A stretch of DNA of 64,000 nt from Nelumbo lutea (Eukaryota > Streptophyta > Magnoliopsida > Proteales > Nelumbonaceae). The notes below the pieces were generated by a model that was given only the letters and a program-made list of their open reading frames with translations, searched no databases and had not been told where the DNA came from. The DNA lies in contig JAKGHH010000003.1 of NCBI GenBank assembly GCA_022828595.1, positions 51,015,759 through 51,079,758 of the forward strand, written 5' to 3'. A program made the position numbers and the translations under genes. This document shows, piece by piece, positions 23,907 through 35,273 of the stretch (the stretch's first letter is position 1; every line of letters starts with the position of its first letter).

Positions 23907-24360
23907 CGAAACAAAGAGGGCTGAGGACTCACCAGGAAAAGCTACCGGACTACGAACAAGTGATGCGAGCTGATAGGCTTGGACGCGAGCTCAAGGAACA
24001 AATGCTAAAGGATGACGGAGGAAAGTGACAAGGGGCCCCCCATTATTTATAGCCACTATACCCGCACATCAATGGCCAAGATCGAAACCATCCAATGGCT
24101 CCCCACGAAATCAGTTGTGCACTTCCCGAGGAAAAGACATTTTGGCACGCATTGTTTATGTTCAAAAATTTGAAATCGTTTATGCACGTTAGCCACACAC
24201 AGCCCGGGACCGACCCCTGGTTGAACCAAGCCGACCTCTGTTGAGCCAAGAACACAAGCAGGTCAGACCAAAAAAGTCCCAGACCGAGGCCAAAGTGTCC
24301 CGAGGCAAATCCACCTGTCATCCCTTGAACTCCCCACGCCAGTCAAGACCTCGAGCATAG

Positions 24361-24375
24361 GGAGTGGGGGGCAAT
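24361..24375 (+). other. Polypurine tract, element A
   Basis: GGAGTGGGGGGCAAT directly precedes the LTR start. The same sequence precedes the last LTR at 31,458. It would prime plus-strand DNA synthesis. Confidence 0.75.
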
Positions 24376-24597
24376 TGATGGAGGAATATTCAACCACACC
24401 CCTTAGTCGTACGACACGTGGAAGCAACCAAGAGTGACCTGGCAGAAGCGCCAACTCAGCACGACAACGGGCCCATAGCTCGAGCTCCGAGAGGAGAAGT
24501 CCCGAGCTCCCCCAAAGGGGGAACCTACAACCCGAGCTTTGAGTCAAAGATTCCCGAGCTCCCCAAGGAGGAACCTGAGCTCTCCCTACGAAAAGGA
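24376..24597 (+). repeat. Truncated LTR shared between the two gypsy elements
   Basis: Starts TGATGGAGGAATATTC and follows the first LTR for about 220 bp, to the GAGCTCTCCCT region. It then jumps to sequence equivalent to 17,645 in element A (start of pol). The rest of the LTR, PBS, leader and gag are missing. Confidence 0.75.
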
Positions 24598-24599
24598 TG

Positions 24600-27500
24600 C
24601 CCCCGAGTCTAGCCACAGACCTACCGAACCGTTGTAGAAGCAGCCTCCGGAAGAGAGGCCAGTTCGGGGAACCATCCATGTAATAGTGGGAGGTTCGGTG
24701 GTAGTGGGGTGTACCTCGGCAGCAGCCCGGACTTCAGTTCGCGAAGCGGCCCTCGAAGAACGGAACCCCCCAAAGAGACCAAAGACCGAAGAACCAATCT
24801 TCTTCATGGAGAACGACGCGCGAGGAGTCCACTACCCCCATGATGACGCACTTGTCATTAATCTAAGGATCAGTGACTTTGAGGTCAGGCGCGTACTCGT
24901 GGATTCGGGCAGCTCAGCGGACATCCTCTTCAAATCAGCATTTGACCAGCTGCAGTTACAGAGGAGCGAGCTGAAGCCCGCGAACACTCCCCTGGTGGGT
25001 TTCAGTGGAGAGGAAGTCAGGCCCCTCGAAAAAGTAACCGTCCCGGTGGAAGTCGGCACATGGCCTTGTGCAGTCAGACTCAACCATGATTTCCTGGTAG
25101 TCGCGACCCCCTCCCCATACAATGCCATAATAGGGCGGCCGATCACGCATGTCCTACGGGCGGCGGTCTCCACCTACTATTTGGCCATGAAGTTCCCTAC
25201 GGACTTCGGTGTAGGGGTAGCGCGGGGCGACCAACTCGAGTCCCGCAAGTGTTATGTTGCTGCCCTGAAGGGAAAAACCAAGGCGGCCGACGACCTCGAA
25301 CTGGAGCGGTCTACGGAGCAAGGTGAGGAACGAGCTTCGCCCACGGAGGAAACTGTCGCAATCCCGACTTCGGCTACGGACCCAGCTCGCACACTTCAAA
25401 TCGGAGCTTCCATCGAGGATCCCCTACAAACCGAACTGGTGAGTTTTTTACTTCAAAATTTAGATATTTTTGCCTGTTCCGCGGCCGACATGCCCGGCAT
25501 TAGCCCCGGACTGATAACTCACAAACTTAATACTAACCCTGTAGTCAGACCCGTTAGACAGAAGAAACGCAACTTAGCCCCAGAACGCTGGAGAGCAGTC
25601 AACGAGGAGGTCGAGAAGCTCCTCGCAGCAAACTTCATAAGGGAAGTCCATTACCCGAGCTGGGTGGCCAACCCGGTGTTGGTAAAAAAGGCAAGCGGCA
25701 AGTGGCGCATGTGCGTCGACTATACCGACCTGAATCGAGCTTGCCCGAAAGATTGCTTCCCCCTCCCCAGAATTGACCACCTAGTGGATGCGACATCGGG
25801 AAACGAGTTGCTAAGCTTCCTGGACGCCTACTCGGGCTACAACCAAGTTAGGATGGACCCATCCGATGAGGAAAAAACCAGCTTCATAACCGAGTTCGGC
25901 CTGTATTGCTACAAAGTCATGCCCTTCGGACTAAAAAATGCCGGAGCGACTTTCCAAAGACTTGCAAATAGGCTATTTTGGCCCCTGATTGGTACGAAGA
26001 TAGAGTGCTATGTAGACGACATGGTCGTCAAGACTCAGTTTTCACAAGAATTAATACAAGACTTAGAGTCTGTTTTCCAAATCCTGCGTTAGTTTAGCAT
26101 GAAGTTGAACCCCAACAAATGTGTCTTCGGCGTCACCTCGGGCAAGTTCCTAGGCTACATTGTCAATCGGCGCGGTATTGAGGCCAACCCGGACAAAGTA
26201 AAAGCCATTCTAGATATGAAACCACCTCGGAAAGTAAAAGAGGTTCAGAGGCTAAACGGCCGCATAGCCGCTCTAAGCCGCTTCTTGTCTAAGTCAGCAG
26301 ACCGCTGGCTACCCTTCTTCAAGGCAATCAAAGGCAAAGGGTTCGAGTGGACCCAGGACTGCCAGTTCGTGTTCGACGAACTAAAAGGTTACCTCGCTAG
26401 TGTGCCAAACTTAGCTCAGCCCGAGATGGGCGAGATCTTAGAACTGTACCTCTCGGCAAGCGACGAGGCGGTCAGTTCGGTACTAATAAAAGAAACAGAC
26501 CGGGTCCAACGACCCATCTATTATGTTAGTAAAATTTTGCAGGGAGCAGAGTCAAGGTACCCGAAGATAGAAAAACTAGCATATGCCCTAGTAATAGCAG
26601 CTCAGAAACTCCGCCCATACTTCCAGGCTCACACCGTCATCGCCTTACTGACAAACCTCTTAGACAAGTTTTACTCAAACCCGAGGTTTCCGGTCGACTG
26701 ACGAAATGGGCCATCGAACTCAGCGAGTACGACCTCCAGTACAAATCGAGAACCACTATCAAGGCCCAAGCTTTGGCATATATTATCGCCGAGTGCACTT
26801 TCAGCCACGAAGCCCCACAGGTCGAGCCTGAGGTCCCCAGTTCGGGCGAACCCGGAGCTCCTGAGCCCATAGAGTCCGAACCCCGTGAAGTAGCAGCCAG
26901 TGTGGCATCTCTCCTTGTCAGGTGAAGCGCGAACTGGGATGAGGAGCCCTGGATCCTTCACGTGGACGGTTCCTCGAACCGGCAAGGCAGCGGAGCTGGA
27001 ATAGTCTTGTGCGGCCCGGGTGGCACAAAATTAGAATACGCACTACGCTTTGAGTTCGCGGCATCCAACAACGAGGCAGAGTACGAAGCACTTATCGTCG
27101 GGTTGGACCTAGCGCGAAAGGTGAAGGCAAAACACTTGGTCATCTGCAGCGATTCTCAGCTCGTGGTGAACCAAGTTACCGGCGAGTACAAAGCACGTGA
27201 TCTCTCCATGATTGCATATTTGGCCAAAGTAAAAGAAGCCCTGCTCAACTTCCAGTCACACATCATCAGGCAAATACGGAGGTCAGAAAACACTGAGGCC
27301 GACGCCCTGTCCCGGTTAGCTAGTACAAGTTACAACAATATGAGAACTGTGTACATAGAGGACTTACCTCGGCCTAGTATTCTCGGGGGGACAAAGGAGG
27401 TCGCTCCCGTCTTGGAGGCAGAGCCGAGCTGGAACGATCCTCTCGCGAGCTTCTTGATAGACGGAACCCTCCCTGTAGAACGCAATGCGCCCAAGAGGGT

Positions 27501-28656
27501 GCAGCGCCAGGCGGCCAAATACGTCATAATAGACGAACGGTTATACCGACGGTCGTACACGCTCCCCTATTTGCGGTGCCTACGACCTACCGAAGCCGAG
27601 TTCGTACTCCGCGACACTCATGAAGGCCTGTGCGGCGGACACTTGGGGGGCAGAGCACTCGCCCAAAAGGCACTTCGACAAGGATACTACTGGCCAACGA
27701 TGAAGGCAGAAGCTGTCGAGCTCGTCAGAAAATGCAACAAGTGTCAGAAGCACGCTAACATCCACCATCAACCTGCCTCCGACCTCAAATACCTCGCCAG
27801 CCCGTGGCCCTTTGCACAATGGGGCATCGACCTCCTAGGGCCATTCCCACCAGCAACAGGCGGAAGAAAATTCTTAGTTGTTGCAGTAGATTACTTTACG
27901 AAGTGGATAGAAGCCGAACCTCTGGCAACTGTTACGGCTCGAAACATACAGAACTTCTTTTGGAAGAACATAGTATGTCGGTTCGGGTTACCTCGGGTTC
28001 TAATCTCCGACAACGGCAAACAGTTCGAGGATATCAAGTTCCAAGAGTGGTGCCAGAACATGGGGATTCGGCAAAATTTCACGTCAGTCGCGCACCCGTA
28101 GGCAAACGGTCAGACGGAAGTAATGAACAGAGCCATCCTGCGCGGACTGAAAGCACGTCTGGATCGAGCTAAGGGATTGTGGGCCGAAGAGCTACCAAGT
28201 GTCTTATGGGCTCACCGAACTACCGAAAAAGCAGCCACGGGAGAAACCCCCTTCAACCTCACCTACGGCACTGAAGCAGTGATCCCGGCGGAAATCGAAA
28301 TACCAACGTTGCGATTAGAAACATACGACGATCGGACGAACGGAGACGAGTTACGCACCAACCTCGACCTACTGGACGAGGTAAGGGACCTCGCGCACAT
28401 CTGAACAGCGGCATACCAGCAGCAGGTAGCTCGCTACTACAATAGCAGAGTAAAGCAACGAAGCTTCCGAGTCGGCGACCTGGTCCTCCGTAAGATTATG
28501 GTGCCCGAACCCGGCGTCGGCAAGCTTGGACCTAATTGGGAAGGGCCCTATAAAGTAAAAATAGCGCTCGAGGGCGCATACAAACTCGAAACCTTGGAAG
28601 GCAAACGAGTACCCCGAACGTGGAACATCGTGAACTTGAGGCGATACTACCTATAA
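24600..28656 (+). pseudogene. pol of gypsy element B (PR-RT-RNH-aRNH-INT), nearly intact
   Basis: A 468-codon open stretch (24,686-26,092) holds protease ([10 protein letters not shown], about 24,903) and RT with CVDYTDLNRACPKDCFPLP and an intact YVDD. A TAG at about 26,090 ends it. RNase H continues at 26,099-26,650, then a frameshift occurs near 26,650-26,665. A 379-codon stretch (26,962-28,101) holds the second RNase H (HVDGSSN, SNNEAEYEAL) and integrase, with HHCC zinc site, DLLGPF and SDNGKQF. Further stops lie at about 28,099 (TAG, in HP-ANGQ) and 28,402 (TGA). The C-terminal domain ends at 28,656. Gag is absent, so this copy would have depended on another element. Confidence 0.88.
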
Positions 28657-28859
28657 ACCACCTAGCGAAGTGGACGAAATCAGGCCATGCGCCACAAGGC
28701 AAGCCGAGGAACTTCAACGCATTATCAGCTCGGCAAAAAATCAGTTCGCGGCATAAAAGACCACGGAAATTTAAAAACCCGACAAAGAAACAGCTCAGGG
28801 AAGATGAGCAAGGGGAAAAAGACACTCCATTGCAAGAAACAGTACACTGGCAAAAAAAT

Positions 28860-30801
28860 TTACATGCCTGGAGCCACTTCTTCGCCATCGGAAGGCACTT
28901 CAACAACACCCGAAGGCCCTGCCTCTCCTTCAGAGTCCGGCTCGCCATCGGCAGCATTGGCCATCTTCTGAGTTATACGCGAAGTGGTTATGGCACTTAC
29001 ATCGAGGTCGGGGTATGTATTCCGGATCATCCACCGTCTCAACTTGAACCCCCTCCTGTAAGAGTCCACCATCAGATCGTCAAAACGCGGGGAGGCAATG
29101 TAGTCTTCAACTGCCTTCTTCTTGGCATCTTCAATGCCTTGGGAAAAAATCTGTGTTCTCTCCCTAATGTCCTCTTGAAGATACTCGACTTTGATGCTGC
29201 AAATCCAACTTCAAGTCCGCCATATGCTTGACAACTACCCCCATGGCCTCGGCGTCACGCTGAGACCTCGCCTGTCTGGCCATCGCGATGCGAGCAGCCT
29301 TTTTGGCAGCATAAGCAGTCGCCTCAGCAGCCCGGGCATTTGCCTCTGCAGCACGGAAGGCTTCTTCAGCAGCATGAGCGGCAGCCTCAGCAGCTCGCGC
29401 CTGTCGCGAGCTCCTCTCCACTTGGGCCGCCAAGGCATGAATCGAAGAATTCACCTACCAAAAGAAACAAGTGAGCAAAATGACAGCAGAAGCAACAGAA
29501 TAAAAAAGGAAGACAGAATCTAACTTACCACCATGGCATGTGTTACGGCGCGGCAAGCGACCTGATTCAAGGGAAGATCGGTCCACGCCGCGACCTCCTC
29601 GAGGAAAGTAGTGTCCCTACTCTTCTGAAGAGCGTAGTTCGGCGTCAACACGCTCCTAAACTCCCCTTGAGCTCTCGAGCCTGAGGACCCAGCCCGCGTA
29701 TGAGCAGACCCGGAGTGAGCAGAAGCACTTGAGTACGCAGGAGCGCCCGTATGAGTGGTTTCAGCGTAAGGCGCCCCGGCAATCTCGTGCACCGGTGGAG
29801 TCACTTCGGGCTCCCTAGGCAGATCCTCTGGCGTATGGTCTGGGGCTTGGGGCTCCTCATCCAGGGGTAGCTCGTTACGAGTTCGCTTGGCGACCCGCTT
29901 CCTCCTCTTCATATCTTGGAACAAACGCTCCCCGCGAGTTCTCTCTGCATCCATCACACCTACAGAAATGAGTTCGACATCAAAAAAAAAAAAGCCGCAT
30001 AGCCAGAAACCTACCCGAACTCAGGCCGGCTGCAAAAAGCTTGGCCTCCGTTAAGTAGTGGTGGCACTTTAAGCCTTGCCGTGCCCATTGCCGGAGACCC
30101 TTCACCGTCTCTTTATCAAGAGTTACACCCAAACCGGGAGCGGCCTCACCCCACCCGGTCTGAAATCGCACGCCGAAGTAGTCCCGCTTCCAAGCCGGGA
30201 CCTTATTAGGAAGATCGTGCAGAAGCTTGAAACCCTGGCGAGGAGAAAGGTAATACGCCTGTCTCCCCCCCGGAAGAGAACCCGCCTGTCTCTTGAGCAT
30301 CAAGATAGAGGAGAATATCTCTAAGTCTAAGGAAAAGTTCTGCTCGCAAAAAAGGGAAATTGTCCCCACCAGGTTCTGAATAGAGTTCGGATGAAGCTGG
30401 CCAATGGTGACACCAAAGTGGTTTATGACTTCGACGAGAAGGGGATGGAAAGGAAGTCGCAACCCTGCAGCAAGCTGCTCTCGAAAAATCATGATCTCGT
30501 CGGGACCGTGTTCCCAAGGAAAGCTACCCGAAAGAATAAAATATGTGTACTCCCCAGGAAGATTGTAAGACAGAAGTATGGATTGAAGCCCCTCAGGCGT
30601 CATGGTCGAAGGGCCAAACCGGTCTAGCATCCGACCTCGGCGGGAGGTAGACGCCAAACTGCCCGAAGCGACTCGACCTGCTGGTTCGTAGTCCTCAAAC
30701 TCCACCTCAGGATCACTGAGGCAGTCTGGGGACACGGCTCGGTTGGTGGAACCTACATCGGCCCTACTCGAAAAGTCGTCTGAGCTATCAAAGCTAGACA
30801 T
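28860..30801 (-). pseudogene. Antisense gene of gypsy element B, three exons, one frameshift
   Basis: Reads against pol. Exon 1 (30,801-30,015) starts MSSFDSSDDFS and encodes a globular segment (LPGEYTYFILSG, HFGVTIGQLHPNS, WKRDYFGVRF) resembling the 'putative gypsy type transposon' domain. Exon 2 (29,959-29,529) is basic, then Pro/Glu-rich. Exon 3 (29,454-28,860) is an Ala/Glu/Arg-rich coiled coil followed by an acidic tail. GT-AG boundaries keep frame across both junctions (phase 1, then phase 0). One extra base near 29,190-29,200, relative to element A, shifts exon 3. Such antisense genes are known in Tat-lineage elements; their role is not established. Intact length would be roughly 600 aa. 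Confidence 0.7.
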
Positions 30802-31440
30802 TGGGGAAAAGACGAATTCAAGAAAGTACTCACCGGAAGGTTTGAAGAAATACCAAAGAACCGTGAACTGTATAACCAGCCTTGACGCGAGCTGGAAAAG
30901 ACTTGGACGCGAGCTGAAGGGTTGGACGCGAACTCAATAGACAAACTGCAGGAGTGACAACAACCGGGGTTCCCCACTATTTATATCTACAGTAACCAAG
31001 AATCGACCGTGCAGACCGAAGACGATCCGACGGCCCACGTTCTTACCAACCGCACAACCCTTAAGGTCGAGATGTGACGGGCGCATGTCTTTCCGAGAAA
31101 AGCGAAACGTCAGCACGTCTTTTTGGAACCGACGTCGCTTCGACATGCGTCTTTTCGAAACTGATGCGCCGCACGTCTCCCTAACAGTCAACCGCGCACG
31201 TACAGCAGTGGCGTGCCTTTTTGAAATGACCAGCTGTCATGTCCCAGCGGCGCGAGTTGGTTTGAAATTTAAAACGCGCGGTCACAACCACCAGCGTTCT
31301 TGAGTAAGCACGTTTCCAGCCTTCTCGGAAACCGAAAGAACCCTAGCAAAAGCGTCTCGTACAGTGAAGGTTTGAAGGACGGGACAAATCCACCAGCTAC
31401 CTCGCGAAAACTCCCCGCACCATGGCAAGACCCTCGGCGC
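30802..31440. other. Region upstream of the antisense gene, element B
   Basis: Non-coding. It holds the presumed promoter of the antisense gene: on the minus strand a TATAAATAG occurs at about 30,980, about 180 bp before its ATG. Several CGTCTTTTCG-like repeats occur around 31,080-31,170. Confidence 0.45.
30977..30986 (-). promoter_or_regulatory. TATA box candidate for the antisense gene
   Basis: The plus strand reads CTATTTATAT, so the minus strand reads ATATAAATAG. A matching 'ATTATTTATAG' occurs at the equivalent place in element A (about 24,042-24,052). Conservation between copies supports a real promoter. Confidence 0.5.
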
Positions 31441-31457
31441 AAGGAGTGGGGGGCAAT
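31441..31457 (+). other. Polypurine tract, element B
   Basis: AAGGAGTGGGGGGCAAT immediately before the 3' LTR. Confidence 0.75.
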
Positions 31458-31564
31458 TGATGAAGGAAGATTTGGCCCGACCTCTTCATTATGTGACACA
31501 TGGCAGAAACGGCAGCTCGGCAAAAGGGGCCAAGCCTAGGCGGGAACAAGGGGACACACTTCGC

Positions 31565-31900
31565 CGAACTGACCCACCTTGTAACAGCTCGGGATGGACT
31601 TCGCCGAACTGCCACCTTATAACAGCTCGGGATGGACTTCGCCGAACTGCCGCCTTGTAATAGCTCGGGATACACTTCGCCAAACTGACTTTGTAACAGC
31701 TCGGGATACACTTCGCTGAACTGACCCACCTTGTTACAGCTCGGGATGGACTTCGCCGAACTGCCACCTTATAACAGCTCGGGATGGACTTCGTCGAACT
31801 GCCACCTTGTAACAGCTCGGGATACACTTCGCCGAACTGACTTTGTAACAACTCGGGATACACTTCGCTGAACTGACCCACCTTGTAACAGTTCGAGATA
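31565..31900 (+). repeat. Higher-order tandem array, 152-bp period
   Basis: Monomers of about 38-42 bp around 'AACAGCTCGGGATGGACTTC'. A marker phrase GACCCACCTTGT recurs at 31,571, 31,723 and 31,875, exactly 152 bp apart, so the monomers are organised in a higher-order unit of about four. Confidence 0.85.
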
Positions 31901-31936
31901 CCTCCGAGCTCAAGACCGCCTCGCTCAGCACTTCGC

Positions 31937-32236
31937 ATCATCTTCTGGGCACCAAAGCCAAACAAGTCGTACCATGCCTGACACTAGGGAAGTCCGTGCC
32001 CGAGGGCGCCACGCCTGACTGACTTGGGATCTGACGTTTGGCAGCAGCACTCTAAACGGCCACTTGCCACCGCCACTGGCGCCACCATCATCTTCTGGGC
32101 ACCAAAGTCAAACAAGTCGTACCATGCCTGACACTAGGGAAGTCCGTGCCCGAGGGCGTCACGCCTGACTGACTTGGGATCTGACGTTTGGCAGCAGCAC
32201 TCTAAACGGCCACCTGCCACCGCCACTGGCGCCGCC
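31937..32236 (+). repeat. 150-bp tandem duplication in the 3' LTR
   Basis: Two copies beginning near CATCTTCTGGGCACCAAAG (31,937 and 32,087), differing at only a few bases. This is a recent duplication. Confidence 0.9.
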
Positions 32237-32575
32237 ATCTCCAGTTAGACGGTTAGGCAGTGACGGTTCTGTCTCAGCAGAAAGGACGACGGCCGAGTTG
32301 ACAAGCACAATGGTAATCATACCCGATCTGACAAGGGCCTCGGGACGAGTACACGAAGTGACTATAAGAGCCCCCTGCCCCCCGACAACGGAGGTATGCA
32401 AACTTTGCGCTATCTGGTATTACCTTGCTTTTGAAGGATTCTAACTTGAGCTTCGGAGTCTCTACACCGGGTTCCCCCCGGAGCTTTCCCATCTCTTCCG
32501 TTTCAGGTTCCCTGCTACCCCGTTCGAAAGCAAGGCAGCGGATAGCTAAGACCAGCCGGATCGCGCTCCATCACA

Positions 32576-35273
32576 TCTCTATATAAAAACCTCCCCTATA
32601 GTATTGAAAAAACCCGCAATTACCTCCCTTTTTTGTTATTGTATGGAAACATTGGAAAAGTGAATGGTTACATTTTCATGTGCAAGTAAAGGGTCAATAT
32701 ATAAGTTAATACTATATAATCAAATTTAACTTTTATGACTAGTTCCAAAAACAAGGCAAGTATTCGTTTTATATAGCATAGATAAATTGGATTATAAATC
32801 CAAATGAAAGATAAAAGTAGAAAACATAAATAAGAATTTCAAACCCAATCACCCACTCCATCTCAAATTAAGCGTGCACAAGCACCTACCCAAGATGTGT
32901 TGGGCATCACTCAGGCTAAGTTTAGGTTGGAAAACTTGAGCCATCACCTTGGGTTTGTACGAGGCAAGGTCAATGTAATCGAACCCATAAGGCTTAGATA
33001 ACAATGGTTGAGCTGCAAAGAATTTAGAATAAGCCAACTCCATTTGGCCTCATGTCATTCATGTATGTGATTGTATTTTCCTGTTTTGTTTTTTCTTTCC
33101 CTTCATGCTTTTTCTTTACTCCTTAGATGGTTTTTTAATTGTTCTTTTTGTTAGAATAAGTTGAAGATTTCAACTAATTTCATTGACCCATCCAACTAAA
33201 AGTCTTTGAATTTCAACTCGTAAAAGAGCACAAAATTTCCTAGTTTTAATTTTTCTAAGAGGTGCCAACTAGCCTTCTAGTGAAGTTTTTGGTTGGTTGT
33301 AGTAAAGACTTGGGATCGAAAGCTGCCTTCACCTAGAATGGGGTCTAGGGGCTTAGGAGAGGGCTACCCCTATTGTGTAGCCTATTACCCAAAAAAATAA
33401 AAATAAAAATAAAAAAACAAGAGGCAGCATAGGTTCCACAATAATCTTATTAACTAAAAACGTTTCTTTTGCACATAATACAAATGGCAAATATTACTCA
33501 ATCCTGAATGAAGGCAGTACTCGACCCTAGGTCTCGGCTATAACCAGCTAGCTATAGCACCTTCAAGACAAGCATTTATAAACCAACTTTAGGGAAAAAG
33601 AAAGATTGGAGCTGCAATGTGATCTATTGCCATTTTGCTAGTAAAAAATAAAGCGAAAGATATTTTGAAAATTATGTAAAATAATCAAAAAATTAAAAAA
33701 AAAAAAGAATGGTCATGGGAGTGGAATGAAATTGGTGAATCCAAATTTAATGATTTTCAAGTGATGTAGACCCAACATCCTCTAGTTTAGACTCACAACA
33801 AAATGTCCACTCTCACTCAGCCCTAATTTCACACAACTAATGGCTTAAATAAACAGAAGACAAAATTATATCAAAATTTCATACAAGCCCCTCTTCTTCC
33901 CATAAGTACATACATGTCCCCAAATTTTATCAACATTATAAATATACCCATGTAAGCTCTAACACCCTCCCTGAAAGAAAACCCAAATACAATATATCTC
34001 TCTACACCCTCCGTCAAACTCAATGTGGGAAAATCAAGTTGACTTTACAAGGATGTTGAAGAGACTTCCATGAAAATCGGTATACTATTGAAATAGCAAC
34101 CATGAAACTTGAGATGTTGAAGGGGCCTCTTATAAACCAAATTTGGATTCTAGAAAACTGAATGAACTCATTTTGAAAATCCAAAGTATAGTCAAGTCAT
34201 TATTTAATAATCACCGAACTAAAGTTGGCCAATGGAAAGCCAACGCATATCATGCCAAAAAATCAAAATTAGCCATCAAAATGCTAAACACAATCACTCA
34301 ATTAAACAAAGTTGGCTAGCAAAAAGCCAACTATGGTGAACTCCATAAACCATAACGAATCGGAGTTGGCCAACAAAAAAAGCAACTAGATAAAGATGAA
34401 TCAAAATACCATGTCACCTAAGATATTGACCAATGATAATAGACCCCTCATTCATCAAAATATTCCCAATATCAAACCAAGCCACAAACAAGATTAAATT
34501 AGTATCAATCGTAACAATGCAGAACCATTTAGAAATTTGGCACCATTGAGACATTGTCTCGAACACCAAACAATCACCTTGAGATCCAGTATCACATGCT
34601 GATATTGATAATCATAAATTGATTAGAGAAGTTGTAGAGCTTCTATATCACTTCTTTGAAAATTTATAACTCCCAAACAAAACACCAAACTTGACTAAAT
34701 GACTAGTAACCAACCTTAAAGACAAATAAATTAAACAGCTGATATGCAACATACAAACCGGAATTTGCTTCAGGGTATGAACTGGTTCAAATGCCAAAGA
34801 GTATAACCCACAAGACGAGGAGCGGAAATACAAATCCTTTCATAGAGGGAGTTCTTCTAAAGAGCTAACAAAAGAGGAAATCCAAAAAATGAGCTTTAAT
34901 AGCATTAAAAGTAAGAATAATAGTAATAACTATAATAACAAATAATAATAAAAATAGATCATTAATTAAAATAATCTTGTTCTAGTCATTTTAGCTTTTG
35001 TTGCTATATTTATTTTTAAGAATATTATATGATTCCTTCGTGAACATTGATGAACTACATTAACTTTCTTTTCCATGAACTATATTGTTTATGATTGTTT
35101 CCATAAACTATGCAATTTACTTTGATTTGGCCATTGTTATTTAGGTTTATTTTAGTTTTTTGTCAAATTGATTGAACCATTTTTTATTCTTAATTTGTTT
35201 TTAATTTGTTTATAAGTCTTTATTGTTTCATTCTTGATTAAAAAAACCCATGCATCACACAGGTCCCCGCTAA
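32576..35273 (+). mobile_element. Possible non-autonomous Helitron (about 2.7 kb)
   Basis: The left end A|TCTCTATATAAAAACC and right end CCCATGCATCACACAGGT...CTAA|T fit the Helitron pattern: 5' TC, a short hairpin-like motif, 3' CTRR, insertion between A and T. No Rep/helicase coding is visible. The right end resembles that of the element ending at 62,634. The left end is a dispersed repeat and could belong to something else. Confidence 0.35.
33290..33420 (+). repeat. SINE-like 3' end with A-rich tail
   Basis: GACTTGGGATCGAAAG resembles a degenerate pol III B box. It is followed by a conserved-looking unit and an (AAAAAT)n tail at about 33,393-33,418. The A box is not clear. Confidence 0.3.

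Larger units (their letters stand above)
14973..32573 (+). mobile_element. Tandem pair of degenerate Ty3/gypsy Tat-type elements
   Basis: Order: 5' LTR (14,973), gag, pol, antisense gene, truncated LTR (24,376), second pol, antisense gene, 3' LTR (ending 32,573). Domain order in pol is protease, RT, RNase H, a second (archaeal-type) RNase H, then integrase. That order, plus an extra antisense gene before the 3' LTR, is characteristic of the plant Tat lineage. No target-site duplication flanks the block (ATAAT left, CATCT right). That favours a recombination product over two independent insertions. Both elements have stops and frameshifts, so neither is autonomous. Confidence 0.85.
31458..32573 (+). 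repeat. 3' LTR of gypsy element B, enlarged by tandem repeats
   Basis: Starts TGATGAAGGAAGATTTGG and ends GCGCTCCATCA, matching the ends of the first LTR. At 1,116 bp it is about 380 bp longer. The difference is mainly two internal tandem arrays (31,565-31,900 and 31,937-32,236). The LTR is more diverged from the other two than they are from each other, suggesting it belongs to a different subfamily. Confidence 0.75.

Noticed and set aside
29191..29523. Plus-strand ORFs over the antisense gene of gypsy B
   Set aside because: Shadow of the Ala-rich coiled-coil exon on the minus strand.
31489..31965. 158-codon minus-strand ORF with repeated motif
   Set aside because: A reading of the 152-bp LTR tandem array. 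Repeat periodicity, not coding, keeps it open.
31565..32236. CRISPR-like array
   Set aside because: Direct repeats are contiguous, without unique spacers of constant length, and lie in a plant LTR.
33960..34020. Minus-strand copia polypurine tract and LTR start ('gggagggtgttag')
   Set aside because: The word resembles a copia PPT-LTR junction, but no second LTR, PBS or coding sequence could be found nearby.
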